NCBI RefSeq assembly: GCF_014174355.1
Contig: NZ_JABEQF010000008.1
Span: forward strand, 62,001-126,000
Length of the DNA: 64,000 nt
From: Gluconacetobacter azotocaptans
GTDB taxonomy: Bacteria > Pseudomonadota > Alphaproteobacteria > Acetobacterales > Acetobacteraceae
Direction of reading: 5' to 3'
Shown here piece after piece: positions 16,884 to 26,069 of the stretch (position 1 is its first letter; each line of letters opens with the position of its first letter). The notes under the pieces were generated by a model. It saw only the letters and a list, made by a program, of their open reading frames with translations, had not been told where the DNA came from and did not search any database. The position numbers and the translations under genes were made by a program.

Positions 16884-17335
16884 AGAAGATCCTGACCCTG
16901 GCCCTGTGTCTTGCCGGGGCAACGCCCGCCTTTGCCGCGCCTGACGGAATGGCCCTCTATGGCGCCAATTGCGGCATCTGCCATCAGGGCGGCGGCGTGG
17001 GCGCGCCGGGACAATTCCCGCCGCTGGCCAACCGTATCGACAAGATCGCGTCGACGCCGGAAGGCAAGAAGTATGTGACCCAGGTGCTGATCAACGGCCT
17101 GGCCGGGTCGATCCAGGCGGGGGGCGCGACCTATGTCGGCTTCATGCCCAGCTTCAAGAGCCTGCCCGACGATCAGATCGCGGCGATCCTGACCTATCTG
17201 TCGTCGCTGGGTTCGACCAAGCCGGCCCCGGTCTTCACGGCGGCCGACCTGGCTGCCTCGCGTGCGGCGCCGATGCCGTCGTCGGCCGTCGCCGCCGCCA
17301 GGAAGGCCCTGAATGCGGCACATCCGCTTCCCTAA
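16880..17335 (+). CDS. Small c-type cytochrome of the amine dehydrogenase operon (first)
   Basis: A 151-residue periplasmic monohaem cytochrome c. The signal peptide is MKKILTLALCLAGATPAFAA, the haem site CGICH is at about residues 32-36, and the GFMPSF segment supplies the probable axial methionine. The ATG overlaps the small-subunit stop (ATGA, 16880-16883), so it is made with the enzyme and is the likely electron acceptor for the reduced TTQ. This is inference from position: amicyanin or azurin does this job in known systems, and no cupredoxin gene is here. Confidence 0.85.
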   Translation: MKKILTLALCLAGATPAFAAPDGMALYGANCGICHQGGGVGAPGQFPPLANRIDKIASTPEGKKYVTQVLINGLAGSIQAGGATYVGFMPSFKSLPDDQIAAILTYLSSLGSTKPAPVFTAADLAASRAAPMPSSAVAAARKALNAAHPLP

Positions 17336-17810
17336 GGTCGCGCGGGCCGCAGGGTCGGCTGTCGTTCTTCTGGCGCTGGCCGGCCTCGTCGCATCGCCGC
17401 GGCCGGCCAGCGCCCTGGACGGAACGCGCACGACCTATCTGGTCAAATGCGGCGGATGCCACGGGATCGAGGGACTGTCCGGACAGACCTATATCCCGGT
17501 GCTGCGCGATCGCGTGGGCAGCCTGACGTGCACGCCGGAGGGCCGGTCCTATCTGGTCCAGGTACCGGGCGTGTCGATGTCGCTGATCCGCGATGACGCG
17601 GAGATGGCGCGGGTGCTGAACTTCGTCGTGTTCGACCTCGGTGGCTCAAGCACACCGAAGGGCACCCGTCCCTATACCGCCGAGGAGGTGCACGCCCTTC
17701 GCAGCCATCCGCTGCGGGCGACCGACCTGCCGGAGTTGCGGGCGGGGGTCTGGGGCCGCGCGCTTACGGCCTGCGCTGCGCAGGCCGGTCATGCGGCCGG
17801 CGCCTATTGA
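17313..17810 (+). CDS. Small c-type cytochrome of the amine dehydrogenase operon (second)
   Basis: A 165-residue periplasmic monohaem cytochrome c with a signal peptide (VARAAGSAVVLLALAGLVA) and haem site CGGCH (about residues 46-50). GVSMSL may provide the axial Met. Two further cysteines (in SLTCTPEG and LTACAAQ) could form a disulfide. It overlaps the first cytochrome gene by 23 bases in another frame, an arrangement that suggests coupled expression. Probably the next carrier towards the terminal oxidase, though it could be an alternative acceptor. Confidence 0.8.
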   Translation: MRHIRFPKVARAAGSAVVLLALAGLVASPRPASALDGTRTTYLVKCGGCHGIEGLSGQTYIPVLRDRVGSLTCTPEGRSYLVQVPGVSMSLIRDDAEMARVLNFVVFDLGGSSTPKGTRPYTAEEVHALRSHPLRATDLPELRAGVWGRALTACAAQAGHAAGAY

Positions 17811-17828
17811 ACGGCAGCGCGGCCGCAA

Positions 17829-17858
17829 ACGAAGGTCGGGATCTGCCCTTGCCTTCGT
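17829..17858. terminator. Hairpin between convergent cytochrome and deoxyribosyltransferase genes
   Basis: ACGAAGG (17829-17835) and CCTTCGT (17852-17858) form a 7-bp stem, with an inner GGG/CCC pairing. It lies at the meeting point of two convergent genes and could serve both; it begins just inside the 3' flank and overlaps none of the cytochrome gene. No T-run. Confidence 0.35.
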
Positions 17859-17859
17859 A

Positions 17860-18462
17860 TCAATCGGCCTGCAGGCGCGATGCCAGGTCGGTGATCGCCA
17901 GGTGGAAGGCCTCGTAGAAATCGTCATGCACGGCGATGACGCCGCCCGACAGGCGGATGAAGCCTTCGACCATTCCGTTTTGCAGCATGCCGTCCGAATG
18001 GGCCAGGATACCGTCGCCATCCTCGACCGCGCCCGACCCGACCGGCGCGTCGTAGGTGGTGCGCGGGCGCAGATCGTCCCCCCACGCCGCGCGGCGATAG
18101 GCCCGGACTTTTTCGGGATACAGCCGTCCGTCCGTCGTATAGCCGGCCAGGGGCTTGCCCTGCGCCATCATGTACCCGATTTCCACCGCCGTGCCGGGGT
18201 CCATATCGGCGGATCGGCGGAATGGGTCGATGCAGAAGATCCCGCCGTCACAGCGATCCATCAGGTCGCGATCGGCCTGGACGATCTTCAGCGTGGTCTC
18301 CAGCCCCTGCGGCAGGGATTCGATGCCGGCCTGGCCGTCGAACGGCGCCACGCCGGTAACGCCGGCCGCATCGCACAGGGCGCGCAGGCGATCGAAGATC
18401 GCGATCGCGCCGGGCCGAAACACCAGGTCGCCTGCCAGATAGACCGTTCCGCGCGTCGTCAT
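17860..18462 (-). CDS. Nucleoside 2-deoxyribosyltransferase family protein
   Basis: A 200-residue cytosolic protein. VYLAGDLVFRPGA at the start, CDGGIFCIDPFRRSADMDPGTAVEIGYMM (given here as the blocks GGIFCIDPFRRSADMDPG and TAVEIGYMMAQGKPLAGY) and DGGVI-type C-terminal strands match the nucleoside 2-deoxyribosyltransferase fold, with the conserved Asp and Glu of the active site. Such enzymes move deoxyribose between bases in nucleoside salvage. ATG 18462 has AGAGGG 9 bases upstream and is preferred over the ATG at 18468. It is divergent from guaB. Confidence 0.8.
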   Translation of the reverse strand: MTTRGTVYLAGDLVFRPGAIAIFDRLRALCDAAGVTGVAPFDGQAGIESLPQGLETTLKIVQADRDLMDRCDGGIFCIDPFRRSADMDPGTAVEIGYMMAQGKPLAGYTTDGRLYPEKVRAYRRAAWGDDLRPRTTYDAPVGSGAVEDGDGILAHSDGMLQNGMVEGFIRLSGGVIAVHDDFYEAFHLAITDLASRLQAD

Positions 18463-18548
18463 GTTCATTCACCCTCTGTCGCAACAGGGACCGGATAGGC
18501 CATCGACGGCCCCGGCCCCCAGGTTTTTCGGTGGCGCGCGTCTTTTTC

Positions 18549-18577
18549 TTGCCACGCTCCGATTCGCATCTTATGTG
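18549..18577 (+). promoter_or_regulatory. Candidate sigma-70 promoter of guaB
   Basis: TTGCCA (18549-18554) and TATGTG (18572-18577) are spaced by 17 bases, about 67 bases before the guaB ATG. The -35 is good and the -10 only moderate. Confidence 0.35.
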
Positions 18578-18628
18578 GAAGCGCCAACGGTCGGGTACCC
18601 GAGGCACAGGGACCCCTGCAACGGTTGA

Positions 18629-20146
<1,518 letters not shown>

Positions 20147-20175
20147 TCGGAGCCGCCACCGACCGCCGATATAAG

Positions 20176-20191
20176 GTCCCGGATCCGGGAC
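20176..20191. repeat. 16-bp perfect palindrome between guaB and the rRNA methyltransferase gene
   Basis: GTCCCGGA joined to its exact reverse complement TCCGGGAC. It lies 24-39 bases before the ATG at 20215. It could be an operator or part of a guaB terminator; a hairpin would have no loop unless inner pairs open. Confidence 0.45.
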
Positions 20192-20214
20192 GCTGGACGA
20201 CAGACAGGACGATC

Positions 20215-21507
20215 ATGACCCCCAGTGCGCGGCTCGCCGCCGCCATCGATCTGCTGACGGCGATGGAGGCCACGCCCCGTCGCCCGGCGGATGCCGTTGC
20301 CAATGCCTTCTTCCGCGAACGCCGCTATATCGGCGGGGGCGACCGCCGGGTCGTCTCGACACGGGTGTGGTCCGTGCTGCGCCAGTGGCGACATGTCGAA
20401 TGGTGGCTGGACCGCGCCGGCGTCCCCGCCACGCCGCGCAGCCGCATCATCGCGATGCTGGCCCTGTCCCCGCGACCGGGCGAGGCCCCGCAGGATCTGT
20501 TTGCCGGCGACCGCTACGCGGCGGCCCCGCTGTCGGCGGCCGAGCGCGACCTGGCCGCGCGGTTGCGGGGGCAGGACCTGATCCACCCCGACATGCCGCG
20601 CGCGGTAGCGCTGGAGGTTCCCGACTGGCTGCTGCCGCGGCTGGAGGCGATGTTCGGCGACGATCTGGCGCGGGAAATCGAGGCCCTGTCCGGCGAGGCG
20701 ACGCTTGATCTTCGCGTCAACCTGCTGAAGACCACGCGGGCCGAGGCGCGGCGATCGCTGGCCGCCGACGGCATCATGGCCGAAGACACCATGCTGTCCC
20801 CCTGGGGGCTGCGCGTTCCGGGCCGGCAGCCCGTCACCGCGACGGCGGCGTTCAAGGCCGGCCTGGTGGAAATCCAGGACGAAGGCAGCCAGGTGGTGGT
20901 GGCGGCGGCCGACGCCCGGCCGGGCATGCGGGTACTGGATTACTGCGCGGGTGCCGCGGGCAAGACGCTGGGCATGGCCATGACCATGCAGAATCGGGGC
21001 CATATCGTCGCCTGCGACGTGTCCGAGGCCCGGCTGGACGGCGCGGTCCGCAGGCTGCGGCGGGCGGGCGTGCACAATGCGGAACGCCATCTTCTGGTGC
21101 CCGGCGACCGCTGGGCCAAGCGGCGTGCGGGCAGTTTCGACCGGGTGCTGGTCGACGCGCCATGCACCGGGACGGGCACCTGGCGCCGGAACCCGGACGC
21201 GCGCCTGCGCCTGACGGAGCAGGACCTGGCCGAACTGACGGTCAAGCAGGCCGAAATCCTCGATACGGCGGCGACGCTGGTCCGGCCGGGCGGTCGGCTG
21301 GTGTATGCGACCTGTTCCATCCTGCGTGAGGAAAACCAGGACCGCATCGAAACCTTCATGCGTGCGTCGCCGCATTTTCGCCGGGCCGAACCCGACGCAG
21401 AATGCGGCCTGCCGGCGGGAGTGGCGCATGAGGGCATGATCGCGCTGTCGCCCTTGCGCGACCGGACCGACGGGTTCTTTGCCGCGATCCTGGAACGGAC
21501 GGCCTGA
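20215..21507 (+). CDS. rsmB: RsmB/NOP-type SAM-dependent rRNA (cytosine-5) methyltransferase
   Basis: A 430-residue RNA m5C methyltransferase. The SAM-binding motif is LDYCAGAAGKTLGMA (about 241-255). The two cysteines of the m5C mechanism are Cys317 in DAPCTGTGTWRRNPD and Cys367 in YATCSI. The N-terminal part (LAAAIDLLTAMEA to VWSVLRQW) is a shortened NusB-like RNA-binding region. RsmB (Fmu) methylates C967 of 16S rRNA; the exact target of this family member is inferred. ACAGGACG is the ribosome binding site. Confidence 0.88.
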   Translation: MTPSARLAAAIDLLTAMEATPRRPADAVANAFFRERRYIGGGDRRVVSTRVWSVLRQWRHVEWWLDRAGVPATPRSRIIAMLALSPRPGEAPQDLFAGDRYAAAPLSAAERDLAARLRGQDLIHPDMPRAVALEVPDWLLPRLEAMFGDDLAREIEALSGEATLDLRVNLLKTTRAEARRSLAADGIMAEDTMLSPWGLRVPGRQPVTATAAFKAGLVEIQDEGSQVVVAAADARPGMRVLDYCAGAAGKTLGMAMTMQNRGHIVACDVSEARLDGAVRRLRRAGVHNAERHLLVPGDRWAKRRAGSFDRVLVDAPCTGTGTWRRNPDARLRLTEQDLAELTVKQAEILDTAATLVRPGGRLVYATCSILREENQDRIETFMRASPHFRRAEPDAECGLPAGVAHEGMIALSPLRDRTDGFFAAILERTA

Positions 21508-21618
21508 AGGGCGCTTTTTTCTGGTTAACGGACTGGTTTCGCCCGATTATCGGTTTTGCCATCGTCATAGTATGATGGGGTTGCCCGAGCTGGCGGGCCA
21601 ACAGTCCGGGAAACAGGA

Positions 21619-23433
21619 ATGCAGGATAATCTGGCCATCGGGATCTTGTGCGTGCTGGGGGGCGGCATCGGCGCCCAATGGGTGGCCTGGCGTTTCCGGC
21701 TGCCGGCCATCGTCCTGCTGTTCGGGTTGGGTCTGATCTACGGTCCCGGTCTTGGCCTTCTGCATCCGTCGGCGGCGATCGGCCGCTATTTCCACCCGAT
21801 CGTCTCGCTTGCCGTTGCCTTCATCGTGTTCGAGGGCGGGCTGGCGCTGGATTTCCGGCAATGGCGCGCGTCGGGCGAGGGCGTGCTGCGCCTGACGGCG
21901 GTGGCCCTGCCGATCAACTGGGTCCTGGGCGCACTGGCCGCGCATTTCGTCGGCCATATGCACTGGGGGGCGTCGTGGCTGTTCGGCGCGATCATCGTCG
22001 TGACCGGCCCCACGGTCGTGCTGCCCCTGCTGCGCCATACCAAGCTGCGGCCGCGCGTGGCGGCGTTCCTGCGCTGGGAAGCCATCCTGAATGATCCCGT
22101 AGGGGCCATCCTTGCCACCCTGGTGCTGGAAATCCTGGTGATCCAGGGCAACCGCCATTCCGGCATGTTCATGGTCGAGATCGTGCCGCACCTGCTGTTC
22201 AGCACGATGATGGCCATCGGGTTCGGAATATTTCCCGCTATTCTGGTCCGCTTTCTGTCGGCTCGGGATCTGGTCCCGGAAATCCTGCGCATTCCCATCA
22301 TCCTGACCCTGGCGATGAGCGTCTTTTCGGTCTGCAACTTCATTATGGAAGGCGCCGGGCTGATGGCGGCGACCGTCTTCGGCATGGCGCTGACGAACAT
22401 GCATGTGACCGGCATGTCCGAATTGCGCCGTATCAAGGAATCGCTGGGGGTCCTTGTCGTGTCGTGCCTGTTCGTCATGCTGACCGCCGACCTGCATCGC
22501 GAGGTGCTGGAACGCCTGTCCCTGCCGATCGTCGCGATGACGCTGACGGTGCTGTTCGTGGTGCGGCCCGTCGGCATCCTGCTGTCGACCATCCGGTCGG
22601 ACCTGTCATGGCAGGAACGCCTGTTCGTCGGCTGGATCGCGCCGCGCGGCATCGTCGCCGCCGCCGTCGCGGGCGTCGCCGGCCTGCAACTGGGCGAGGC
22701 CGGCTACCCCAGCGCCGACTTGGTGACGCCGGGCGTGTTCGCCCTCATCGCGACCACCATGATCCTGCATGGATTTTCGCTTCGCCCCGTGGCGCGGGTC
22801 CTGCGCCTGACCCTGTCGGACGAGCCCGCCCTGGCGATCGTGGGCGCCAGCGGATGGTCGACCGACCTGGCCGGTGTCGTGCATCGCCTGGGTTGCCCGG
22901 TCGTGCTGGTCGATACCTATGCCGGCGCGCTGGCGCCGGCGGCCCGGGCCGGCATCCCGACGCTGAAGGCCGAACTGCTGTCCGACGAAGGGCTGGAAAG
23001 CCTGGAAGAACGCCCGGCGGACTATCTGATCGCCGCGACGCCGGATGCGATCTACAACGGACTGGTCTGCGCGCGCCTGGCGCCGGATTTCGGACGGCAG
23101 CGCGTGTTCCAGGTCAGTCCGGGGGTGGCGCGCCTGGACCTCTATCGGGGGCTCAGCCGCGATTCACGCGGCAAGGTGCTGGGTGATCCAGCCTGGAACT
23201 TCACCCTGATCGACACGCTGTTCGAACGCGGATGGCGCTTCAGGAGCCTGCCGTTCGGCGGTGGCGTGCAAGGCGATGGGGTCGCCCAGGAGGGAAACCG
23301 CCTGAACATCATGACGATCCGCAGGGGAACGGCGATATGGATCCGCTCGGTCGAGGACGAAGCCCCGATCGAGCCGATATCGGGCGATACCATCATCGCG
23401 ATGGTGTCGCCCGACGCCGCAATCGCCATGTAG
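21619..23433 (+). CDS. Cation:proton antiporter (CPA1/NhaP type) with C-terminal RCK-like domain
   Basis: A 604-residue inner-membrane protein. About 12 hydrophobic segments fill residues 1-395, including FEGGLALDFRQWR and VTGPTVVLPLLRHTKLRP with the EAILNDPVGAI helix that carries the ion-binding Asp of CPA1 exchangers. Residues about 405-520 form a TrkA-N/RCK-like nucleotide-binding domain (ALAIVGASGWSTDL, then PADYLIAATPDAIYN). It probably exchanges Na+ or K+ for H+, useful for pH homeostasis in an acid-producing bacterium. It is a single gene, convergent with the L,D-transpeptidase. Confidence 0.9.
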   Translation: MQDNLAIGILCVLGGGIGAQWVAWRFRLPAIVLLFGLGLIYGPGLGLLHPSAAIGRYFHPIVSLAVAFIVFEGGLALDFRQWRASGEGVLRLTAVALPINWVLGALAAHFVGHMHWGASWLFGAIIVVTGPTVVLPLLRHTKLRPRVAAFLRWEAILNDPVGAILATLVLEILVIQGNRHSGMFMVEIVPHLLFSTMMAIGFGIFPAILVRFLSARDLVPEILRIPIILTLAMSVFSVCNFIMEGAGLMAATVFGMALTNMHVTGMSELRRIKESLGVLVVSCLFVMLTADLHREVLERLSLPIVAMTLTVLFVVRPVGILLSTIRSDLSWQERLFVGWIAPRGIVAAAVAGVAGLQLGEAGYPSADLVTPGVFALIATTMILHGFSLRPVARVLRLTLSDEPALAIVGASGWSTDLAGVVHRLGCPVVLVDTYAGALAPAARAGIPTLKAELLSDEGLESLEERPADYLIAATPDAIYNGLVCARLAPDFGRQRVFQVSPGVARLDLYRGLSRDSRGKVLGDPAWNFTLIDTLFERGWRFRSLPFGGGVQGDGVAQEGNRLNIMTIRRGTAIWIRSVEDEAPIEPISGDTIIAMVSPDAAIAM

Positions 23434-23450
23434 GTCTGGGATGCGGCCTG

Positions 23451-23963
23451 TCAGGCTGGCGGCAGGATCTCGATTTCCGTCAGCCCGGCGGCCAGCAGAC
23501 GACGCAGGTCCGCTTCGCGCAGGGCGACGCATCCCTCCGTCGGGCGCCCGTCGGGCGATTGCAGATGCAGGAAGATGGCCGATCCACGCCCCGGAATCGG
23601 AGGGGCGTCATTATACCCCAGCTCTATCACGATATTGTAAACGTCATCGTCGCGCCACATCCTCTCGTGGCGGGCAGGGTGGGGCAGGGTGACGCGCCGG
23701 TTGTAATCGGCGTGGGAAGGGTCGTCGCACCATCCGTCGGCCGGCGCCAGGGGCTCCAGCGGCAGGGCGCAGACTGGGGCCGGGACGCGGTCGGCGCGGT
23801 ACATAACCCGTCGTAACGGCAGAATTCCGGTCGGCGTGGCGTGATCGCCTTCCTCCTTGACGCGCCGGACGCCCGCGGCCCCGATGATCGCAGGGATTTT
23901 CTGATCCATGCAATGCAGTTGTGCATCCGGGCCGGTATTCGTTCTCAAAACTGCGCGTATCAT
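23451..23963 (-). CDS. L,D-transpeptidase-like (YkuD domain) protein
   Basis: A 170-residue YkuD-type domain. The motif HLQSPDGRPTEGCVAL has the catalytic His and Cys in the usual H-x(n)-S/T-x-GC arrangement, although the residue two before the Cys is Thr. DDDVYNIVIELGYND and the KEEGDHATPTGILPL strand are typical. GGAGG lies 5 bases before ATG 23963; longer upstream frames are discarded. No signal peptide is evident, which is common in this short alphaproteobacterial subgroup, so export is uncertain. Divergent from the response regulator gene. Confidence 0.82.
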   Translation of the reverse strand: MIRAVLRTNTGPDAQLHCMDQKIPAIIGAAGVRRVKEEGDHATPTGILPLRRVMYRADRVPAPVCALPLEPLAPADGWCDDPSHADYNRRVTLPHPARHERMWRDDDVYNIVIELGYNDAPPIPGRGSAIFLHLQSPDGRPTEGCVALREADLRRLLAAGLTEIEILPPA

Positions 23964-24142
23964 GAAGGCCTCCAAACGGGTCGCCTTTTGCTGGGATTCG
24001 GGCTTAGACTGGACGATACCAGTACGGCCATGGGAAGAGGTCGTGTGCGGGCGAGTCCGGACGCTGCCGTTTCCGCTTCGGGAATGATATAGGATACCCA
24101 GCCCTGCACACGGGGTTGAGGTCAAAAAATAAAGAGGGTTCG

Positions 24143-24859
24143 ATGGCAGGTGCGCGTCCCATTCTGATAGTGGATGACGATCAGACGTTACGTCATATGC
24201 TCGTCGAACAATTGCAGCTCGAAGGGGAGTTCCTGGCGACCGAGGCGGAATCGGTCGCCGATGCCTGGGACAAGCTGAATGCGCCCGGCGCGCGCTTCGA
24301 TGCCATCATCCTCGACGTGACGCTGCCCGACGGTGATGGTCGTGATTTCTGTGCCGACCTGCGCCGCCAGGGCAAGCGCATCCCCATCATCATCCTGACG
24401 GGTTCGGACGATGAAACCGATGTGGTGCGGGGCCTGGATGCCGGGGCCAACGATTATGTCGCCAAGCCCTTTCGCATTGCCGAACTGCTGGCGCGCCTGC
24501 GCGCGCAGATGCGGATCTTCGAGAACAGCGAAGACGCGGTTTTTTCCATCGGGCCCTACGTCTTCCGGCCGTCGGCGAAGCTGTTGCAGGAACCCACGCG
24601 CAACCGCCGTATCCGGCTGACGGAAAAGGAGGCCGCGATCCTGAAATTCCTGTATCGGGCGGGCACCCGGCCGGTACCGCGCCAGGTCCTGCTGAACGAG
24701 GTCTGGGGCTACAACGCCGCCGTGACCACCCATACGCTGGAAACCCACATCTATCGCCTGCGGCAGAAGATCGAGCCCGATCCGACCAATGCGTCGCTGC
24801 TGGTGACCGAGGGCGGGGGCTATCGCCTCGACCCGGAAGGCGGATTGCGGGCCAGCTGA
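24143..24859 (+). CDS. OmpR/PhoB-family response regulator
   Basis: A 238-residue two-component regulator. The receiver domain (about 5-120) has acidic DDD near residue 11, phospho-acceptor Asp58 in ILDVTLPDG, TGSDD and the Lys of AKPF. A winged-helix output domain fills about 135-232 (LTEKEAAILKFLYRAG, then TTHTLETHIYRLRQKIE). AGAGGG 5 bases upstream fixes ATG 24143, over the TTG at 24116. No sensor kinase is adjacent. The divergent L,D-transpeptidase suggests an envelope role, as for the orphan alphaproteobacterial regulator CenR, but this is inference. Confidence 0.9.
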   Translation: MAGARPILIVDDDQTLRHMLVEQLQLEGEFLATEAESVADAWDKLNAPGARFDAIILDVTLPDGDGRDFCADLRRQGKRIPIIILTGSDDETDVVRGLDAGANDYVAKPFRIAELLARLRAQMRIFENSEDAVFSIGPYVFRPSAKLLQEPTRNRRIRLTEKEAAILKFLYRAGTRPVPRQVLLNEVWGYNAAVTTHTLETHIYRLRQKIEPDPTNASLLVTEGGGYRLDPEGGLRAS

Positions 24860-24899
24860 GACGGATTGCGCCCGGGCCTTCCGGCCTCAGGCGCCGTCG

Positions 24900-24921
24900 C
24901 CCCCTGGCTGTGATCAGGGGG
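24900..24921. terminator. Hairpin between convergent response regulator and xthA
   Basis: CCCCCTG (24900-24906) and CAGGGGG (24915-24921) are perfect 7-bp arms around an 8-base loop. It overlaps the xthA stop codon (24914-24916). It could end both convergent transcripts; no T-run follows on either strand. Confidence 0.45.
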
Positions 24922-25741
24922 CGAAATCGACCACCACGGGCACATGGTCCGATGTGGTCGGCCAATCCCGGGTTTCACGCAGCACCATCATGTCCTTCAG
25001 CGAGGTCGTCAGGTCGGGCGTCACCCAGACATGGTCCAGTCGGCGCCCGCGTGTCCATCGGTCCGGGTTGCTCTCGGTCCAGTTGCGGTTGCGATAGGAC
25101 CACCACGTATATAATTTCTCGTCCGCAGGGACGAAATGCCGCATGGCGTCGACGAAGCCGCAGGCCTGCCAGGCCAGCAGGCGGGCGGTCTCCGGCGGAG
25201 TATGGCTGACGACTTTCAGCAACTGCCTGTGATTCCAGACATCCTGTTCCAGCGGGGCGATATTCAGGTCGCCGACCAGGATCGCGCGGCGGTTGTCCCG
25301 GCCTGTGAACCAGGCATGGGCCTCGTCGACGAATGCCAGCTTGTGCGCGAATTTCGGATTGGCCTCCGGGTCGGGGATGTCCCCGCCGGCAGGGACATAG
25401 AAATTATGCAGTTCGACCGGCTGGCCGCCCATGTCGAATGACGCCGCGATATGGCGGCAGTCGCTGCGGGTGCACCAATCGGGCGTATCGTCCAGCGGGA
25501 TCAGCGCGACGCGGGACAGGATGGCGACGCCGTTATAGGATTTCATTCCCCGGTGGTGGATATGGGCGAAGCCCAGCTTGCGCACCGCATCGGCCGGGAA
25601 CAGATCGTCGGGCACCTTGGTTTCCTGCAGGCAGACGATATCGGGCTGCAGTTCCGCGCATAGCCGTGCCAGAAGCGGCAGCCGTAGGCGGAGCGAATTG
25701 ATATTCCATGTGACGATACGCATATGGGGGGCATTGCCCAT
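24914..25741 (-). CDS. xthA: Exodeoxyribonuclease III
   Basis: A 275-residue AP endonuclease/3' exonuclease of base excision repair. Motifs in order: VTWNINSLRLRLP, the metal-binding Glu of CLQETKVPDD, SYNGVAILSR, VGDLNIAP with Asp/Asn of the active site, and the C-terminal TSDHVPV with the catalytic Asp-His pair. AGGA lies about 8 bases before ATG 25741; the inner ATG at 25723 (MRIVTW) is the more family-like N-terminus and is an equally possible start. Confidence 0.94.
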   Translation of the reverse strand: MGNAPHMRIVTWNINSLRLRLPLLARLCAELQPDIVCLQETKVPDDLFPADAVRKLGFAHIHHRGMKSYNGVAILSRVALIPLDDTPDWCTRSDCRHIAASFDMGGQPVELHNFYVPAGGDIPDPEANPKFAHKLAFVDEAHAWFTGRDNRRAILVGDLNIAPLEQDVWNHRQLLKVVSHTPPETARLLAWQACGFVDAMRHFVPADEKLYTWWSYRNRNWTESNPDRWTRGRRLDHVWVTPDLTTSLKDMMVLRETRDWPTTSDHVPVVVDFAP

Positions 25742-26069
25742 CGCACGAATCCTGGCAAGGGGGATTCGGCTGGCGGGCGCCGATATGGAAATTAATCGAT
25801 ATCGTAACGACGAACAAAACAGGATCGAGTCGCCGGGAAGGGCAAAGGCGATTCGGGCGGATTTTGTCCACCTTTGGGATTGACTTCCTTATTTTCCAAA
25901 GGATTGCTGGAATTTCACAGGCATCCGCCCGGACAACTCCAATATAATTATTTAATATCAATAGGTTATTTGTTGTGCTTCTTTTTTGGGCAATTCAAGC
26001 GGGGAGCAGGGAAACTGCCAGCCGCACGATTCTGTCAGCGGCTGTTCCACAGACTTATCCACATGATCG
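25742..26069. other. 328-bp AT-rich intergenic region upstream of uvrC
   Basis: No gene is supported. The middle (about 25940-25990) is strikingly AT-rich for this genome. A perfect DnaA box sits at 26055-26063, and near-matches (7 of 9) occur at 25864 (TTGTCCACC) and 26043 (TGTTCCACA). Possible -10 element TATAAT at 25943 has no good -35. Confidence 0.5.
26055..26063 (+). promoter_or_regulatory. Perfect DnaA box
   Basis: TTATCCACA matches the 9-base DnaA consensus exactly, 7 bases before the uvrC GTG start. An adjacent near-match TGTTCCACA starts at 26043, 12 bases upstream and in the same orientation. See the corresponding finding. Confidence 0.55.
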
